59,032 nucleotides of DNA from an uncultured bacterium (GTDB lineage Bacteria > Verrucomicrobiota > Lentisphaeria > Victivallales > UBA1829). The position numbers and the translations under genes are program-made. The notes below the pieces were generated by a model. It searched no databases. It was not told the DNA's origin and was given only the letters and a program-made list of their open reading frames with translations. Positions 51,059 through 59,032 of the stretch are shown here, in pieces (position 1 is the first letter of the stretch; the number at the start of each line of letters is the position of its first letter). The stretch lies in the NCBI GenBank assembly GCA_949297765.1, contig CASFTV010000024.1:1-59032 (forward strand), read 5' to 3'.

Positions 51059-52876
51059 ATGTCCGGTTCAATTACTTTTGTCGGCGCCGGTCCGGGCGCG
51101 GCGGACCTGATTACGATCCGCGGGAAAAGAAAAATCGACTCCGCCGATGTGATTGTCTATGCCGGTTCGCTGGTCGATGAACGGCTGATGGACGGTTCGC
51201 GCGCGGAAAAATACAACAGCGCTTCGCTGAACTTCGAGGAAATCCTCGAAATCCTGGTGCGCTCCTGGCGGGAAGGAAAGCAGGTTGTGCGTCTGCATAC
51301 GGGTGATCCGGCCATGTACGGAGCCGTCGGTGAACAGTATCGTGCGCTGGATGCGCTCGGAATCCCTTATGAGGTGATTCCGGGTGTCAGCAGCGTGTTT
51401 GCCGCGGCGGCCGCGCTGAAGGTTGAATTCACGATGCCCGGAGTTTCCCAGACGGCGATTCTGACCCGGGACTCCGGTCGGACGCCCGTTCCCGAAAAGG
51501 AGAATCTGGAAAGTCTGGCGGCACACGGATCAACTCTCTGCCTGTTCCTCAGTGCGGGAGATCCGGAAGGGGTTGTCCGGAAAGTGCTTGCATCCGGACG
51601 TCCCCCGGAAACACCGGCCGCCGTGGTCTACCGGGCCGGATGGGAGAATCAGAAGATCGTCCGCGGGACCCTTGCCGATCTCGTGGAACGGGTTCGGGAA
51701 GCCGGAATCCGGCGGCAGGCGATGATCGTCATCGGCGATGTGCTGGAGCGTCCCGGTGAGATGTCGTCGCTTTACGACCGGAATTTCGAACATGGGTACC
51801 GGAGAAGAAAACAGTTTCCCGGACACTCTGCCATCTTTGCCCTGACCTCTGCCGGGGTTCTGAAAGCCGCCGAGATTGCGGCAGGAATTGATGCTCCGGT
51901 GTTTGTCGCCGAGAAATATCGGCATCTGGTGGCATCCGACCGGGTCGTGCCGTATCCGGACGGCGGATTCCGCGAGGCCTTCCGCTCCGCCTGGAACAAT
52001 TACGACGGATTCGTCATGGTGATGGCGGCCGGTATTGTGACGCGCGAGTGTGCGGAGCTCTGCCGGAAGAAGACAACCGATCCGGCGGTGGTGGTCGCGG
52101 ATGAGCTGGGACGCCATGTCATCAGTCTGCTTGGCGGACATCTTGGCGGAGCAAACCGTCTCGCGGAGGATGTCGCTTCCGTGACCGGCGGAGAAGCGGT
52201 CCTCACCACCGCAAGCGATTTGCAGGGAATGCTCGCCGTGGACGAATTCGCTGCACGGAACGCCATGCGGGTCCTGAATCCGGAAACGATCGTCCGAATC
52301 TCTTCCGCGGCTCTGGAGGGACGCCGGATTGATTTTGTCCTCCCGGAATCCCTCTTCCGGTCTTTTTATTCCAAAGTCCCGAATTTTCATCGGGTTGCAG
52401 CGCCGGGAGAGAACCCGGCCGTGGTCCTTCTGGAGTCCGGAGAGACGGTTCCCGCTCTCCATTCCGGGGAGACGGTTCTGTATCTGAAGCGGCGTCGGTT
52501 TGTCCTGGGGATCGGATGCCGGAAAAATGCCTCTCCGGAGGATCTGGAGCAGACGGTTTCCTCCGTCCTTGAACATGCCGGCGGAAGCTGGGAAAATGTC
52601 GTGCGGATCGCCACGGCGGATCTGAAACTGGAGGAACGCGCTCTTCGCGATCTCGCCGCCCGGCACGGAGTCCGGCTGACGGGGTATTCCGCGGAGGAGC
52701 TGAATGCCGTTTCCGTTCCGCATCCCTCGGAGGCCGCCTGGAAGTCTCTCGGGATTCATTCGGTCTCGGAGGCCGCGGCGCTTCTCGCCTCCGGATCCCG
52801 GAAACTGCTGATCGAAAAAACAAAAGGCAACGGCGTGACCGTCGCTCTCGCAGAGGAAAAGGAGAACGATCAATGA
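51059..52876 (+). CDS. cbiFG: CbiF-CbiG fusion: precorrin-4 C11-methyltransferase and cobalt-precorrin-5A hydrolase
   Basis: This 605-residue fusion carries two consecutive steps. Residues 1-250 are CbiF/CobM (ITFVGAGPGAADLITIRGKRKI, VVRLHTGDPAMYGAVGEQ, VIPGVSSVFAAAA). Residues 255-605 are CbiG (FVMVMAAGIVTRECA, HVISLLGGHLGGANRLAEDVA, and a C-terminal domain starting near FVLGIGCRKN), which opens the lactone and releases acetaldehyde. Separate proteins of about 250 and 350 residues are the common form. It starts 9 bases after cbiET with AAGGAGAG as ribosome site, the largest gap within the block of cobalamin synthesis genes. Confidence 0.94.
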   Translation: MSGSITFVGAGPGAADLITIRGKRKIDSADVIVYAGSLVDERLMDGSRAEKYNSASLNFEEILEILVRSWREGKQVVRLHTGDPAMYGAVGEQYRALDALGIPYEVIPGVSSVFAAAAALKVEFTMPGVSQTAILTRDSGRTPVPEKENLESLAAHGSTLCLFLSAGDPEGVVRKVLASGRPPETPAAVVYRAGWENQKIVRGTLADLVERVREAGIRRQAMIVIGDVLERPGEMSSLYDRNFEHGYRRRKQFPGHSAIFALTSAGVLKAAEIAAGIDAPVFVAEKYRHLVASDRVVPYPDGGFREAFRSAWNNYDGFVMVMAAGIVTRECAELCRKKTTDPAVVVADELGRHVISLLGGHLGGANRLAEDVASVTGGEAVLTTASDLQGMLAVDEFAARNAMRVLNPETIVRISSAALEGRRIDFVLPESLFRSFYSKVPNFHRVAAPGENPAVVLLESGETVPALHSGETVLYLKRRRFVLGIGCRKNASPEDLEQTVSSVLEHAGGSWENVVRIATADLKLEERALRDLAARHGVRLTGYSAEELNAVSVPHPSEAAWKSLGIHSVSEAAALLASGSRKLLIEKTKGNGVTVALAEEKENDQ

Positions 52877-53634
52877 AATCCGCAACCATCTATGCGGTCG
52901 GTCTCGGACCCGGCTCCTCCGCGCTGATGACGCCGCAGGCCCGGGAGGTCCTGGAACGCTGTACGACAATCGCAGGATACCGGACCTATCTGGATCAGAT
53001 CCCGGAACTCCTTGAAGGAAAACAGATCATCTGCTCCGGAATGCGGCAGGAGACGGAACGCTGCCGGGCGGCTCTGGAGGCCGCGCGGAAAGGAGAATCC
53101 GTCGCGGTCGTCTCCTCCGGAGATGCCGGAATCTACGGGATGGCGGGGCTGCTGCTCGAACTCCTCGAATCAGGACGGTATCCCGGAATAGAAGTTGCGG
53201 TGGTTCCGGGGATCACCGCGGCTTCCGCGGCGGCCGCACGGGTCGGCGCACCTCTGATGTGCGATTTCTGCGTAATCAGTCTTTCCGATCTGCTTGCGGA
53301 CGGGGAGACCATCCGCAGGCGCGTGCGTTGCGCGGCGGAAAACGATTTCGTGACCGTTCTTTACAATCCCGGCAGTTCAAAACGGAGAGAACTTCTGGAG
53401 TTCACCGTCGGGACGTTCCGCAGGGCGGGAGGAGAGTCCCTGCCGGTTGCCGTGGTTCACAATGCGTTTCGTTCCGGCGAACGCTTCTCCATCTGCACCA
53501 TCGCGGAGTTCCCGTTCGCGGAAATTGATATGACAACCATTCTCATCATCGGTTCCTCCTCCACCGTGGTGCGGAACGGACGGATGTACACCCTGCGGGG
53601 ATATCGGGAGAAATATGACGGATTCCAACACTGA
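52873..53634 (+). CDS. cbiH: Cobalt-precorrin-3 C17-methyltransferase
   Basis: This 253-residue tetrapyrrole methylase carries out C17 methylation with ring contraction. CbiH/CobJ motifs are IYAVGLGPGSSALMTPQAREVL, VAVVSSGDAGIYGMAGLLLE, VVPGITAASAAAARVGAPL and VTVLYNPGSSKR. It overlaps cbiFG by 4 bases and cbiA by 20 bases. Confidence 0.95.
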   Translation: MKSATIYAVGLGPGSSALMTPQAREVLERCTTIAGYRTYLDQIPELLEGKQIICSGMRQETERCRAALEAARKGESVAVVSSGDAGIYGMAGLLLELLESGRYPGIEVAVVPGITAASAAAARVGAPLMCDFCVISLSDLLADGETIRRRVRCAAENDFVTVLYNPGSSKRRELLEFTVGTFRRAGGESLPVAVVHNAFRSGERFSICTIAEFPFAEIDMTTILIIGSSSTVVRNGRMYTLRGYREKYDGFQH

Positions 53635-54979
53635 TTTTTCCGGCTTTCTGATCGCCGGAACCCACTCGGGGTGCGGGAAGACAACCGTTGCTCTCGCCCT
53701 GATGCGGGCATTTGCCCGCAGGGGACTTCGTGTGGCTCCATTCAAGTGCGGTCCCGATTATATTGATCCCTCCCATCACCGCCGTGCCGCGGGGAGGGAG
53801 TCGGTGAATCTGGACTGCCGAATGATGGGGAAACCTGCCGTTCTGCAGAACTGGGAACTCTTTGCTTCAGATGCTCAAGTTGCTGTTGTGGAAGGTGTTA
53901 TGGGTTTGTTCGACGGAGTTTCCTCCGGAATTCCGGAAGGTTCTTCGGCGGAAATCGCGGCCCTGCTGGATCTGCCGGTGATTCTGGTGGTCGATGCGGG
54001 CGGAATGGCGGGAAGCATCGCTCCGATGGTTGCCGGATACGCAAACTGGAAGCCTGAAGTGAAAATCGCCGGGGTCATCGCGAACAATACGGGATCGGAC
54101 CGGCATGAAAGAATCCTGGCCGACGCACTGGAATGTGCCGGCCTGCCGCCTCTGATCGGGAGTTTCCCGCGCCGGGAGGAGTGGCGTCTTCCGGAACGCT
54201 ATCTCGGTCTGGTTCCCGGAGAGGAGTCGCCGATGGATGACTCCTTCCTTGAGCAGTTGGGGAAAATCGCCGGGGAGAGAGTGGATCTGACGGCCCTGCT
54301 CGAACGGACACGTCGTCCCCGGCCGCATTTTCGGCCCCGTCCCCGCGTGAAGAAAACGGCTCGTCTGGCGATCGCCCGTGACCGCGCGTTCCACTTCTAT
54401 TATCCCGATCAGCTGCTTCGGATGGAGGAAGCTGGAATCGAACTTCTGCCGTTCTCTCCGCTGGAAGACCGGAACCTGCCGGAAAACGTGCAGGGGATTC
54501 TGCTGGGCGGCGGCTTCCCGGAGCTGTTTGCGGAGCGGCTGGAACTCAATGTGTCCATGCGCAGGGCAATCCGTGAGTTTTCTCTGCGGGACGGACTGAT
54601 CTATGCGGAGTGCGGCGGATATATGTATCTGATGGACGCACTGGTCGACCGGGAGGGGAAGCGGCATGAGATGTGCGGCATTGTTCCCTGTGAAGCGGTC
54701 ATGAGCGGCCGTCTCCGTGCTCTCGGCTACCGGAGCGTGATTGCGGAAGCGCCGACCTGTTTCGGAGGAAAGGGTGATGTGTTTCGCGGACATGAATTTC
54801 ATTACTCCGAAGCTCCGGAAACGGATTCTCCCCTGTGGCGCAGTTTCAACTCCGCGGGCAATCCGGCTCCGTCGGGAAACGGATACCGGATCCGCCGGAC
54901 GTTCGGGAGTTATGTCCATCTGCATTTCGGAACCGCTCCGGAGGCGGCAACCCGCTTTGCGGAGGAGCTGGCACGATGA
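53615..54979 (+). CDS. cbiA: Cobyrinate a,c-diamide synthase
   Basis: This 454-residue amidotransferase converts cobyrinate to its a,c-diamide. The N-terminal P-loop domain shows FLIAGTHSGCGKTTVALALMRA and FKCGPDYIDPSHH. The C-terminal glutamine amidotransferase domain has the nucleophile in YAECGGYMYLMDAL and a final histidine in YVHLHFG. The start codon lies 20 bases inside cbiH, so translation is probably coupled. Confidence 0.95.
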   Translation: MTDSNTDFSGFLIAGTHSGCGKTTVALALMRAFARRGLRVAPFKCGPDYIDPSHHRRAAGRESVNLDCRMMGKPAVLQNWELFASDAQVAVVEGVMGLFDGVSSGIPEGSSAEIAALLDLPVILVVDAGGMAGSIAPMVAGYANWKPEVKIAGVIANNTGSDRHERILADALECAGLPPLIGSFPRREEWRLPERYLGLVPGEESPMDDSFLEQLGKIAGERVDLTALLERTRRPRPHFRPRPRVKKTARLAIARDRAFHFYYPDQLLRMEEAGIELLPFSPLEDRNLPENVQGILLGGGFPELFAERLELNVSMRRAIREFSLRDGLIYAECGGYMYLMDALVDREGKRHEMCGIVPCEAVMSGRLRALGYRSVIAEAPTCFGGKGDVFRGHEFHYSEAPETDSPLWRSFNSAGNPAPSGNGYRIRRTFGSYVHLHFGTAPEAATRFAEELAR

Positions 54980-55935
54980 TGAGTTCTGTTCACGATCTGA
55001 GTCTGATTTTCCTGACGGCGCTTCTGCTGGATGCCGTCATTGGAGATCCGCACAGCGCGTTTCATCCGCTTGTGCTGTTCGGTCGTTTCGCCGCGGCAGT
55101 GGAACGCGCGGTGCGTTTTGCCGCGGGCAGCGGCCGGCTTGCCGGATTCGCCGCCTGGCTGCTTGCGGTGGTTCCCGTAACGGCGTTTGCGTGGCTGTGT
55201 GCATTGTTTGCCGGAAAAGGGGGAGGGTGGGTTGTCGCGGGAGTTTTTCTGTTTGTTTCGATAGCTCTGCGGAGTTTGCTGGAGCATGCGGAGGCGGTGC
55301 GGATTCCGCTGCGGGAGGGCAATCTGGAGGAGGGGCGGCGCGCGCTCTCCCGGATCGTCAGCCGGAAGACGGAAGATTTGTCGGAATCGGAGGTTGTCCG
55401 GGGCGGGATTGAAAGTCTTGGAGAGAATCTGACCGATGCGGTGACGAGTCCCTGTTTCTGGTGCGTTTTCGGATATTTTCTCGGCGGAGTCGCCGGAGCG
55501 GCCGCCGGAGCGGTCTTCCTGCGGGCGGTGAATACGCTGGATGCCTGCTGGGGATATAAAAATGAACGCTATCGTTCCTTCGGCTGTTTTGCTGCGCGCG
55601 CGGATGATGCGGTCCATTGGATTCCGGCCCGTCTGACGGCCGTTGCGGCTGCACTTGCATCGGGCTGTCCGTTCCGCACGTTTTCGTGTGCATGGAGACA
55701 TCGAAAGGATCATCCGAGTCCGAATTCCTGCTGGAGCATGGCGGCCTTTGCGGGAGCGCTCGGAGTGCGTCTCGGCGGACCCACCGGGTATGAGGACGGA
55801 GTGGAGAATTATCCGTTCTGGGGGACGGGACGCGCCGATCTGGATTCGTTGGATCTGCTCGCCGCGGAACGCCTCGCGCTGCGTTCCGCATTGTTGTTCG
55901 CCGTCATGGTCTGGAGTGTGGGAATATGGATTTGA
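54976..55935 (+). CDS. cbiB: Adenosylcobinamide-phosphate synthase
   Basis: This 319-residue integral membrane protein attaches aminopropanol (phosphate) to adenosylcobyric acid. The N-terminal motif LLLDAVIGDPHSAFHPLVLFGRF and the central ESLGENLTDAVTSPCFWCVFGYFLGGV and NTLDACWGYKNERY are typical of CbiB/CobD. Two adjacent ATGs (54976, 54979) are possible; the first overlaps the cbiA stop. Confidence 0.93.
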   Translation: MMSSVHDLSLIFLTALLLDAVIGDPHSAFHPLVLFGRFAAAVERAVRFAAGSGRLAGFAAWLLAVVPVTAFAWLCALFAGKGGGWVVAGVFLFVSIALRSLLEHAEAVRIPLREGNLEEGRRALSRIVSRKTEDLSESEVVRGGIESLGENLTDAVTSPCFWCVFGYFLGGVAGAAAGAVFLRAVNTLDACWGYKNERYRSFGCFAARADDAVHWIPARLTAVAAALASGCPFRTFSCAWRHRKDHPSPNSCWSMAAFAGALGVRLGGPTGYEDGVENYPFWGTGRADLDSLDLLAAERLALRSALLFAVMVWSVGIWI

Positions 55936-56549
55936 AACGATTGATTTTGATTCGTCACGGAGAGCTTCCTCCGGAGTTTGCGGGACGGTTTGTCGGCAGG
56001 ACCGATGCGCCGCTCGGAGAACAGGGAATCGCCGACTGCCGCGCGCTTGCCGGAATCTGGCGGAACATGAACAGCGAGGTTGTGTTTGTCAGTCCGAAGC
56101 TGCGGGCCAGACAGACGGCGGAACTGATCTGCGGCGAGGGAAATTTCCTTCTGGACAACCGTCTCCGTGAGGTCGATTTCGGCCGCTGGGAAAATCTGAA
56201 TTTCGAGGAGATCGCCGGCCGCGATCCCGAATACAGCAAATACTGGTACGATCATCCGCAGGAGATCCGTTTTCCGGAAGGGGAGGCGGTTCCGGAGTTC
56301 TATGCGCGGGTGGAACAGTTCACGGAGATGTTGCTGAAGGAGTCGCGGAAGGTGATGACGGTGATCTCCCACGGAGGCGTTCTGACGGTGATGATCCGCC
56401 GTCTGATGGATCTTCCGCACGAGGCCATGTGGCGCTGGCAGCCGTCGCGGGGAAGTCTTTCCGTCATCCAGTTTGATCCGTCCGCTCTTCCGGGACGGTT
56501 CGGAGTGTTCAATTTAAAACCCGGGGAGCTGACAGGATGGCAAAGGTAA
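55926..56549 (+). CDS. cobC: Alpha-ribazole phosphatase-like histidine phosphatase
   Basis: This 207-residue histidine phosphatase carries the RHG motif (LIRHGELPPEFAGRFVGRTDAPL) and the second catalytic His in VISHGGVLTVM. The position between cbiB and cobU supports dephosphorylation of alpha-ribazole phosphate or of the cobalamin phosphate. It overlaps cbiB by 10 bases and cobU by 13 bases. Confidence 0.9.
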   Translation: MDLKRLILIRHGELPPEFAGRFVGRTDAPLGEQGIADCRALAGIWRNMNSEVVFVSPKLRARQTAELICGEGNFLLDNRLREVDFGRWENLNFEEIAGRDPEYSKYWYDHPQEIRFPEGEAVPEFYARVEQFTEMLLKESRKVMTVISHGGVLTVMIRRLMDLPHEAMWRWQPSRGSLSVIQFDPSALPGRFGVFNLKPGELTGWQR

Positions 56550-57085
56550 TTCTGGTGACCGGCGGATGCCGGAGCGGGAAAAGTGAATTTGCAGAGCGTC
56601 TTGCGCTCTCGTGTTCGAAGGTCCGCCGCTATATTGCGACCTGTCCGGTTTGCGATGAAGAGATGGCCGGGCGGGTGCGCCGCCACCGCGAACGCCGCCG
56701 TGCCGACGGATGGGAGACGATCGAAGAACCCTGCGAACTGTCGGAGGTCCTGAGACAATCTCTTCCGGAGAGCGTGGTGCTGGTGGACTGCCTGACACTC
56801 TGGATCAGCAATCTGATGGTTCGTGCGGAAGAGCGGGGGGACGTGTTTGATGAATCCGCCGCGGAGCAGGAGAGCCGCCGTCTGGAAAGAACGCTTTCCG
56901 ATGTGCGGGCCACGGTGATTTTTGTACTGAACGAAGTGGGAATGGGTGTGGTTCCGGAAAACGCTCTGGCACGCCGTTTCCGGGACTGTTCCGGACGATG
57001 CGGTCAGGTGATTGCCGGTTTTGCGGATGAGGTTTACTTCCTTGTCTGCGGAATTCCCATGAAGGTGAAAGGGAACGTTCGATGA
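56537..57085 (+). CDS. cobU: Adenosylcobinamide kinase / guanylyltransferase
   Basis: This 182-residue bifunctional enzyme phosphorylates adenosylcobinamide and attaches GMP. The P-loop GGCRSGKSEFAERLA (residues 9-23), the guanylylated His in RRHRERR, and VDCLTLWISNLM and NEVGMGVVPENALARRFRD are all intact. It overlaps cobC by 13 bases and cobT by 4 bases. Confidence 0.95.
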   Translation: MAKVILVTGGCRSGKSEFAERLALSCSKVRRYIATCPVCDEEMAGRVRRHRERRRADGWETIEEPCELSEVLRQSLPESVVLVDCLTLWISNLMVRAEERGDVFDESAAEQESRRLERTLSDVRATVIFVLNEVGMGVVPENALARRFRDCSGRCGQVIAGFADEVYFLVCGIPMKVKGNVR

Positions 57086-58137
57086 ATTTGAATGAGTGTT
57101 TGAAGCGGATTGAGCCGCAGTCCGGAGAGTGGCGGGAGGCGGCGAAACGGAAGATCCACCGTCTGACGATGCCGCGGTGGGCGCTGGGACGTCTTCTGGA
57201 TCTTGCGGTGGATCTTGCCGGGATGACCCGGCGGCTGGATTTTCCCGTTGCGCGGAAACGGGTTGTTCTGATGGCGGGGGATCACGGCATCGTGGCGGAA
57301 GGAGTTTCGCCGCAGCCGCAGTGTGTGACTGTTCAGATGCTGCGGAATTTCAGCGGAGGAGGGGGGGCGATCCGGGTGTTGAGTTCCGTTGCCGGGGCGG
57401 AGGTGGTGCTGGCGGATCTCGGCGTCAACGCGGATGTGAGCGGAATTCCCGGCGTGCTTCCATATAAGATTGCGATGGGAACAGCGAATTTCCGCTACGG
57501 CCCGGCGATGTCGCGCGAACAGGCCGTACAGGCACTGGAGACGGGAATCCGGCTGGCGGAGACATTCGCTCCGCAGACCGATGTCTTTGCCACCGGCGAG
57601 ATGGGAATAGGAAATACGACCCCGAGTTCCGCTATTGTGACGGTATTTTCCGGAGAAGAGGATCCCTCTCCCTTTGTCGGCAGTGGAGCCGGACTGGATC
57701 CCGCTCTGCTGAAGCACAAGTCCGAGGTAATCCGGGAAGTGCTTGTCCGGAACGCGCCGGATCCGGATGATCCGGTGGATGTTCTGGCGAAGGTCGGCGG
57801 ATTTGAGATCGGCGGAATCGCCGGATTGATTCTTGGTGCGGCCGCCATCCGTAAGCCTGTTCTGGTGGACGGATTCATTTCAACGGCAGGAGCGTTGATT
57901 GCGCAGAGATTGTCGCCGGAGAGCGCGGAGTATATGATTCTGGCTCATTCCAGTGCGGAACGGGGACATCGGCGGATGCGGGAACTCCTGGGAAAGGAGC
58001 CGCTGCTGGATCTCGGACTGCGTCTGGGCGAGGGGACGGGGGCGGCTCTTGCGATGCCGCTTCTGGATGCGGCGCGGGCCGTGATGACGGACATGTCGAC
58101 GTTTGAATCTTCCGGCGTGACCGAGGAGGGCCTTTGA
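57082..58137 (+). CDS. cobT: Nicotinate-nucleotide-dimethylbenzimidazole phosphoribosyltransferase
   Basis: This 351-residue enzyme activates the lower-ligand base as its alpha-riboside phosphate. Family motifs are VVLMAGDHGIVAEGVSPQPQ, TGEMGIGNTTPSSAI and LRLGEGTGAALAMPLL, which contains the catalytic Glu. Which base is used in this organism cannot be read from the sequence. A 7-G run lies at 57361-57367. Confidence 0.95.
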   Translation: MNLNECLKRIEPQSGEWREAAKRKIHRLTMPRWALGRLLDLAVDLAGMTRRLDFPVARKRVVLMAGDHGIVAEGVSPQPQCVTVQMLRNFSGGGGAIRVLSSVAGAEVVLADLGVNADVSGIPGVLPYKIAMGTANFRYGPAMSREQAVQALETGIRLAETFAPQTDVFATGEMGIGNTTPSSAIVTVFSGEEDPSPFVGSGAGLDPALLKHKSEVIREVLVRNAPDPDDPVDVLAKVGGFEIGGIAGLILGAAAIRKPVLVDGFISTAGALIAQRLSPESAEYMILAHSSAERGHRRMRELLGKEPLLDLGLRLGEGTGAALAMPLLDAARAVMTDMSTFESSGVTEEGL

Positions 58138-58138
58138 A

Positions 58139-58876
58139 ATGGTTCGTTCGTTTCTTGCCGCGGTTTCTTTGATTACCTGTTGTCCGCTGGGGAAGTTTAT
58201 TCCGTCGGAGCGTGAGCTTCAGACCTGTTCCAACTGGTTTCCGGTTGTCGGCTTGATTCTTGGAGTTCTTTTGTACTATCCGTCGTTTTATGTGATGGCA
58301 TGGTTCGGGCCGTCTGCCGGAGCGTTTCTGGTCCTTCTGATGCTGGAATCGGTGCCGAAGGGGTTTCATCTGGACGGCCTGGCGGATACAGCGGATGCAT
58401 TTTTCAGCAGCCGGTCGAGGGAACGCAAACTGGAGATCATGCGTGACAGTCATATCGGGACGATGGGTGTTGCGGCGATCGTTCTTCTTCTGCTGGGGAA
58501 GTATGCTGTTTTTTCTGTCTTTCCGCCGGAACAGGCGGGGGCGACTGTTTTTTTCTGTGCGTTTGGAGGCCGATTCGGGATTTCCTGTTATCTTTTGATC
58601 TCGCAGTATGCCCGGCCTTCCGGACTGGGAAAAATCCTGTATGAACGGCGTCCATATTGGGGAGCTTTGCTTGGATTTTTTGTAGGGGAGATGGCCGGGA
58701 TCTGCTTTTTCGGGTTTGAATTCTGGTGGCTTTTTTTGCCTCCGCTGTTGTTTGTCGTTTTCTGGGATAGAGTGTGCCGGCATCAGATTGGAGGAGCGAC
58801 TGGAGACACCATCGGAGCATGTGAACAGCTTCTGGAGTTATTGATTTGTTTTGAGATGCTGTATTTTTTTTCATGA
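58139..58876 (+). CDS. cobS: Adenosylcobinamide-GDP ribazoletransferase (cobalamin synthase)
   Basis: This 245-residue integral membrane protein joins the nucleotide loop to adenosylcobinamide-GDP, the last assembly step. The family signature GFHLDGLADTADAFFSSRSRERKLEIMRDSHIGTMG is complete, and several hydrophobic helices follow. It starts one base after the cobT stop and ends the operon. No terminator hairpin is obvious before the tRNA promoter. Confidence 0.94.
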   Translation: MVRSFLAAVSLITCCPLGKFIPSERELQTCSNWFPVVGLILGVLLYYPSFYVMAWFGPSAGAFLVLLMLESVPKGFHLDGLADTADAFFSSRSRERKLEIMRDSHIGTMGVAAIVLLLLGKYAVFSVFPPEQAGATVFFCAFGGRFGISCYLLISQYARPSGLGKILYERRPYWGALLGFFVGEMAGICFFGFEFWWLFLPPLLFVVFWDRVCRHQIGGATGDTIGACEQLLELLICFEMLYFFS

Positions 58877-58892
58877 AAATGGGCTTTCGGAT

Positions 58893-58920
58893 TTGTAAAA
58901 TCTTTTTTGAGTGTTATATT
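58893..58920 (+). promoter_or_regulatory. Promoter of tRNA-Ser
   Basis: TTGTAA (58893-58898) and TATATT (58915-58920) are 16 bases apart, 20 bases before the tRNA. Confidence 0.6.
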
Positions 58921-58939
58921 TAAAGGATAGATCCTATGA

Positions 58940-59029
58940 GGAGAGATGGCCGAGCGGTTGAAGGCGCAGCATTGGAAATGCTGTTTAGGAGAAATCCTAA
59001 CGCGAGTTCGAATCTCGCTCTCTCCGCCA
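58940..59029 (+). tRNA. tRNA-Ser(GGA)
   Basis: The acceptor stem GGAGAGA/TCTCTCC (58940-58946 with 59019-59025), the anticodon arm CAGCA-TTGGAAA-TGCTG with anticodon GGA at 58974-58976, the long class II variable arm (TTAGGAGAAATCCTAA) and the T-arm CGAG-TTCGAAT-CTCG are all present. Discriminator G and an encoded CCA end it. Confidence 0.97.
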
Positions 59030-59032
59030 TTT

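Overview
The window looks like the chromosome of a PVC-superphylum bacterium, most likely a Lentisphaerota member close to Victivallis. This placement is inferred from gene content, not from a marker gene. The main evidence is a pilus-like cluster in the same order as Akkermansia Amuc_1102-1101-1100-1099-1098, a prepilin-type secreted protein with the C-terminal DGH motif common in this superphylum, and moderately high GC with textbook sigma-70 promoters.

Region 1 (1-7350) is mobile DNA. It holds the right end of an integrated element: a large phage-type polyvalent protein fused to a broken methyltransferase start, an AT-rich two-gene cassette of unknown function, a tyrosine integrase, and a tRNA 3'-end fragment that is the probable attachment site. 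Beyond that site lies a decayed second copy of part of the polyvalent gene, followed by a cluster of four hairpins.

Region 2 (7426-16423) is core chromosome: UDP-galactopyranose mutase, then a minus-strand block (gap, pgk, a LOG-family gene, ftsQ, dapB, an RNA methyltransferase), then an exported protein and secG.

Region 3 (16541-26962) is the Amuc_1102-1098-like pilus/secretion cluster. It ends in two tandem secretin genes instead of one.

Region 4 (27029-39366) is mixed: a small conserved gene, an AraC regulator divergent from a BNR-repeat glycosidase-like protein, an ECF sigma/anti-sigma operon that also carries a periplasmic helical protein and a BtuF-like binding protein, HydG with a TM1266-type regulator behind a structured, terminator-bearing leader, a MacAB-type exporter, and a PurF-like protein without its catalytic cysteine.

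Region 5 (39525-58876) is the main feature. Two divergent cobalamin riboswitches lie back to back. The plus-strand one leads a 17-gene operon with mostly overlapping start and stop codons, for corrinoid uptake (btuFCD-like) and almost complete anaerobic cobalamin synthesis, including flavodoxin-CbiK, CobD-CobQ, CbiE-CbiT and CbiF-CbiG fusions. The minus-strand one precedes only a prepilin-like exported protein, which suggests a B12-repressed surface protein. No cbiJ or adenosyltransferase gene is seen. The window ends with tRNA-Ser(GGA).
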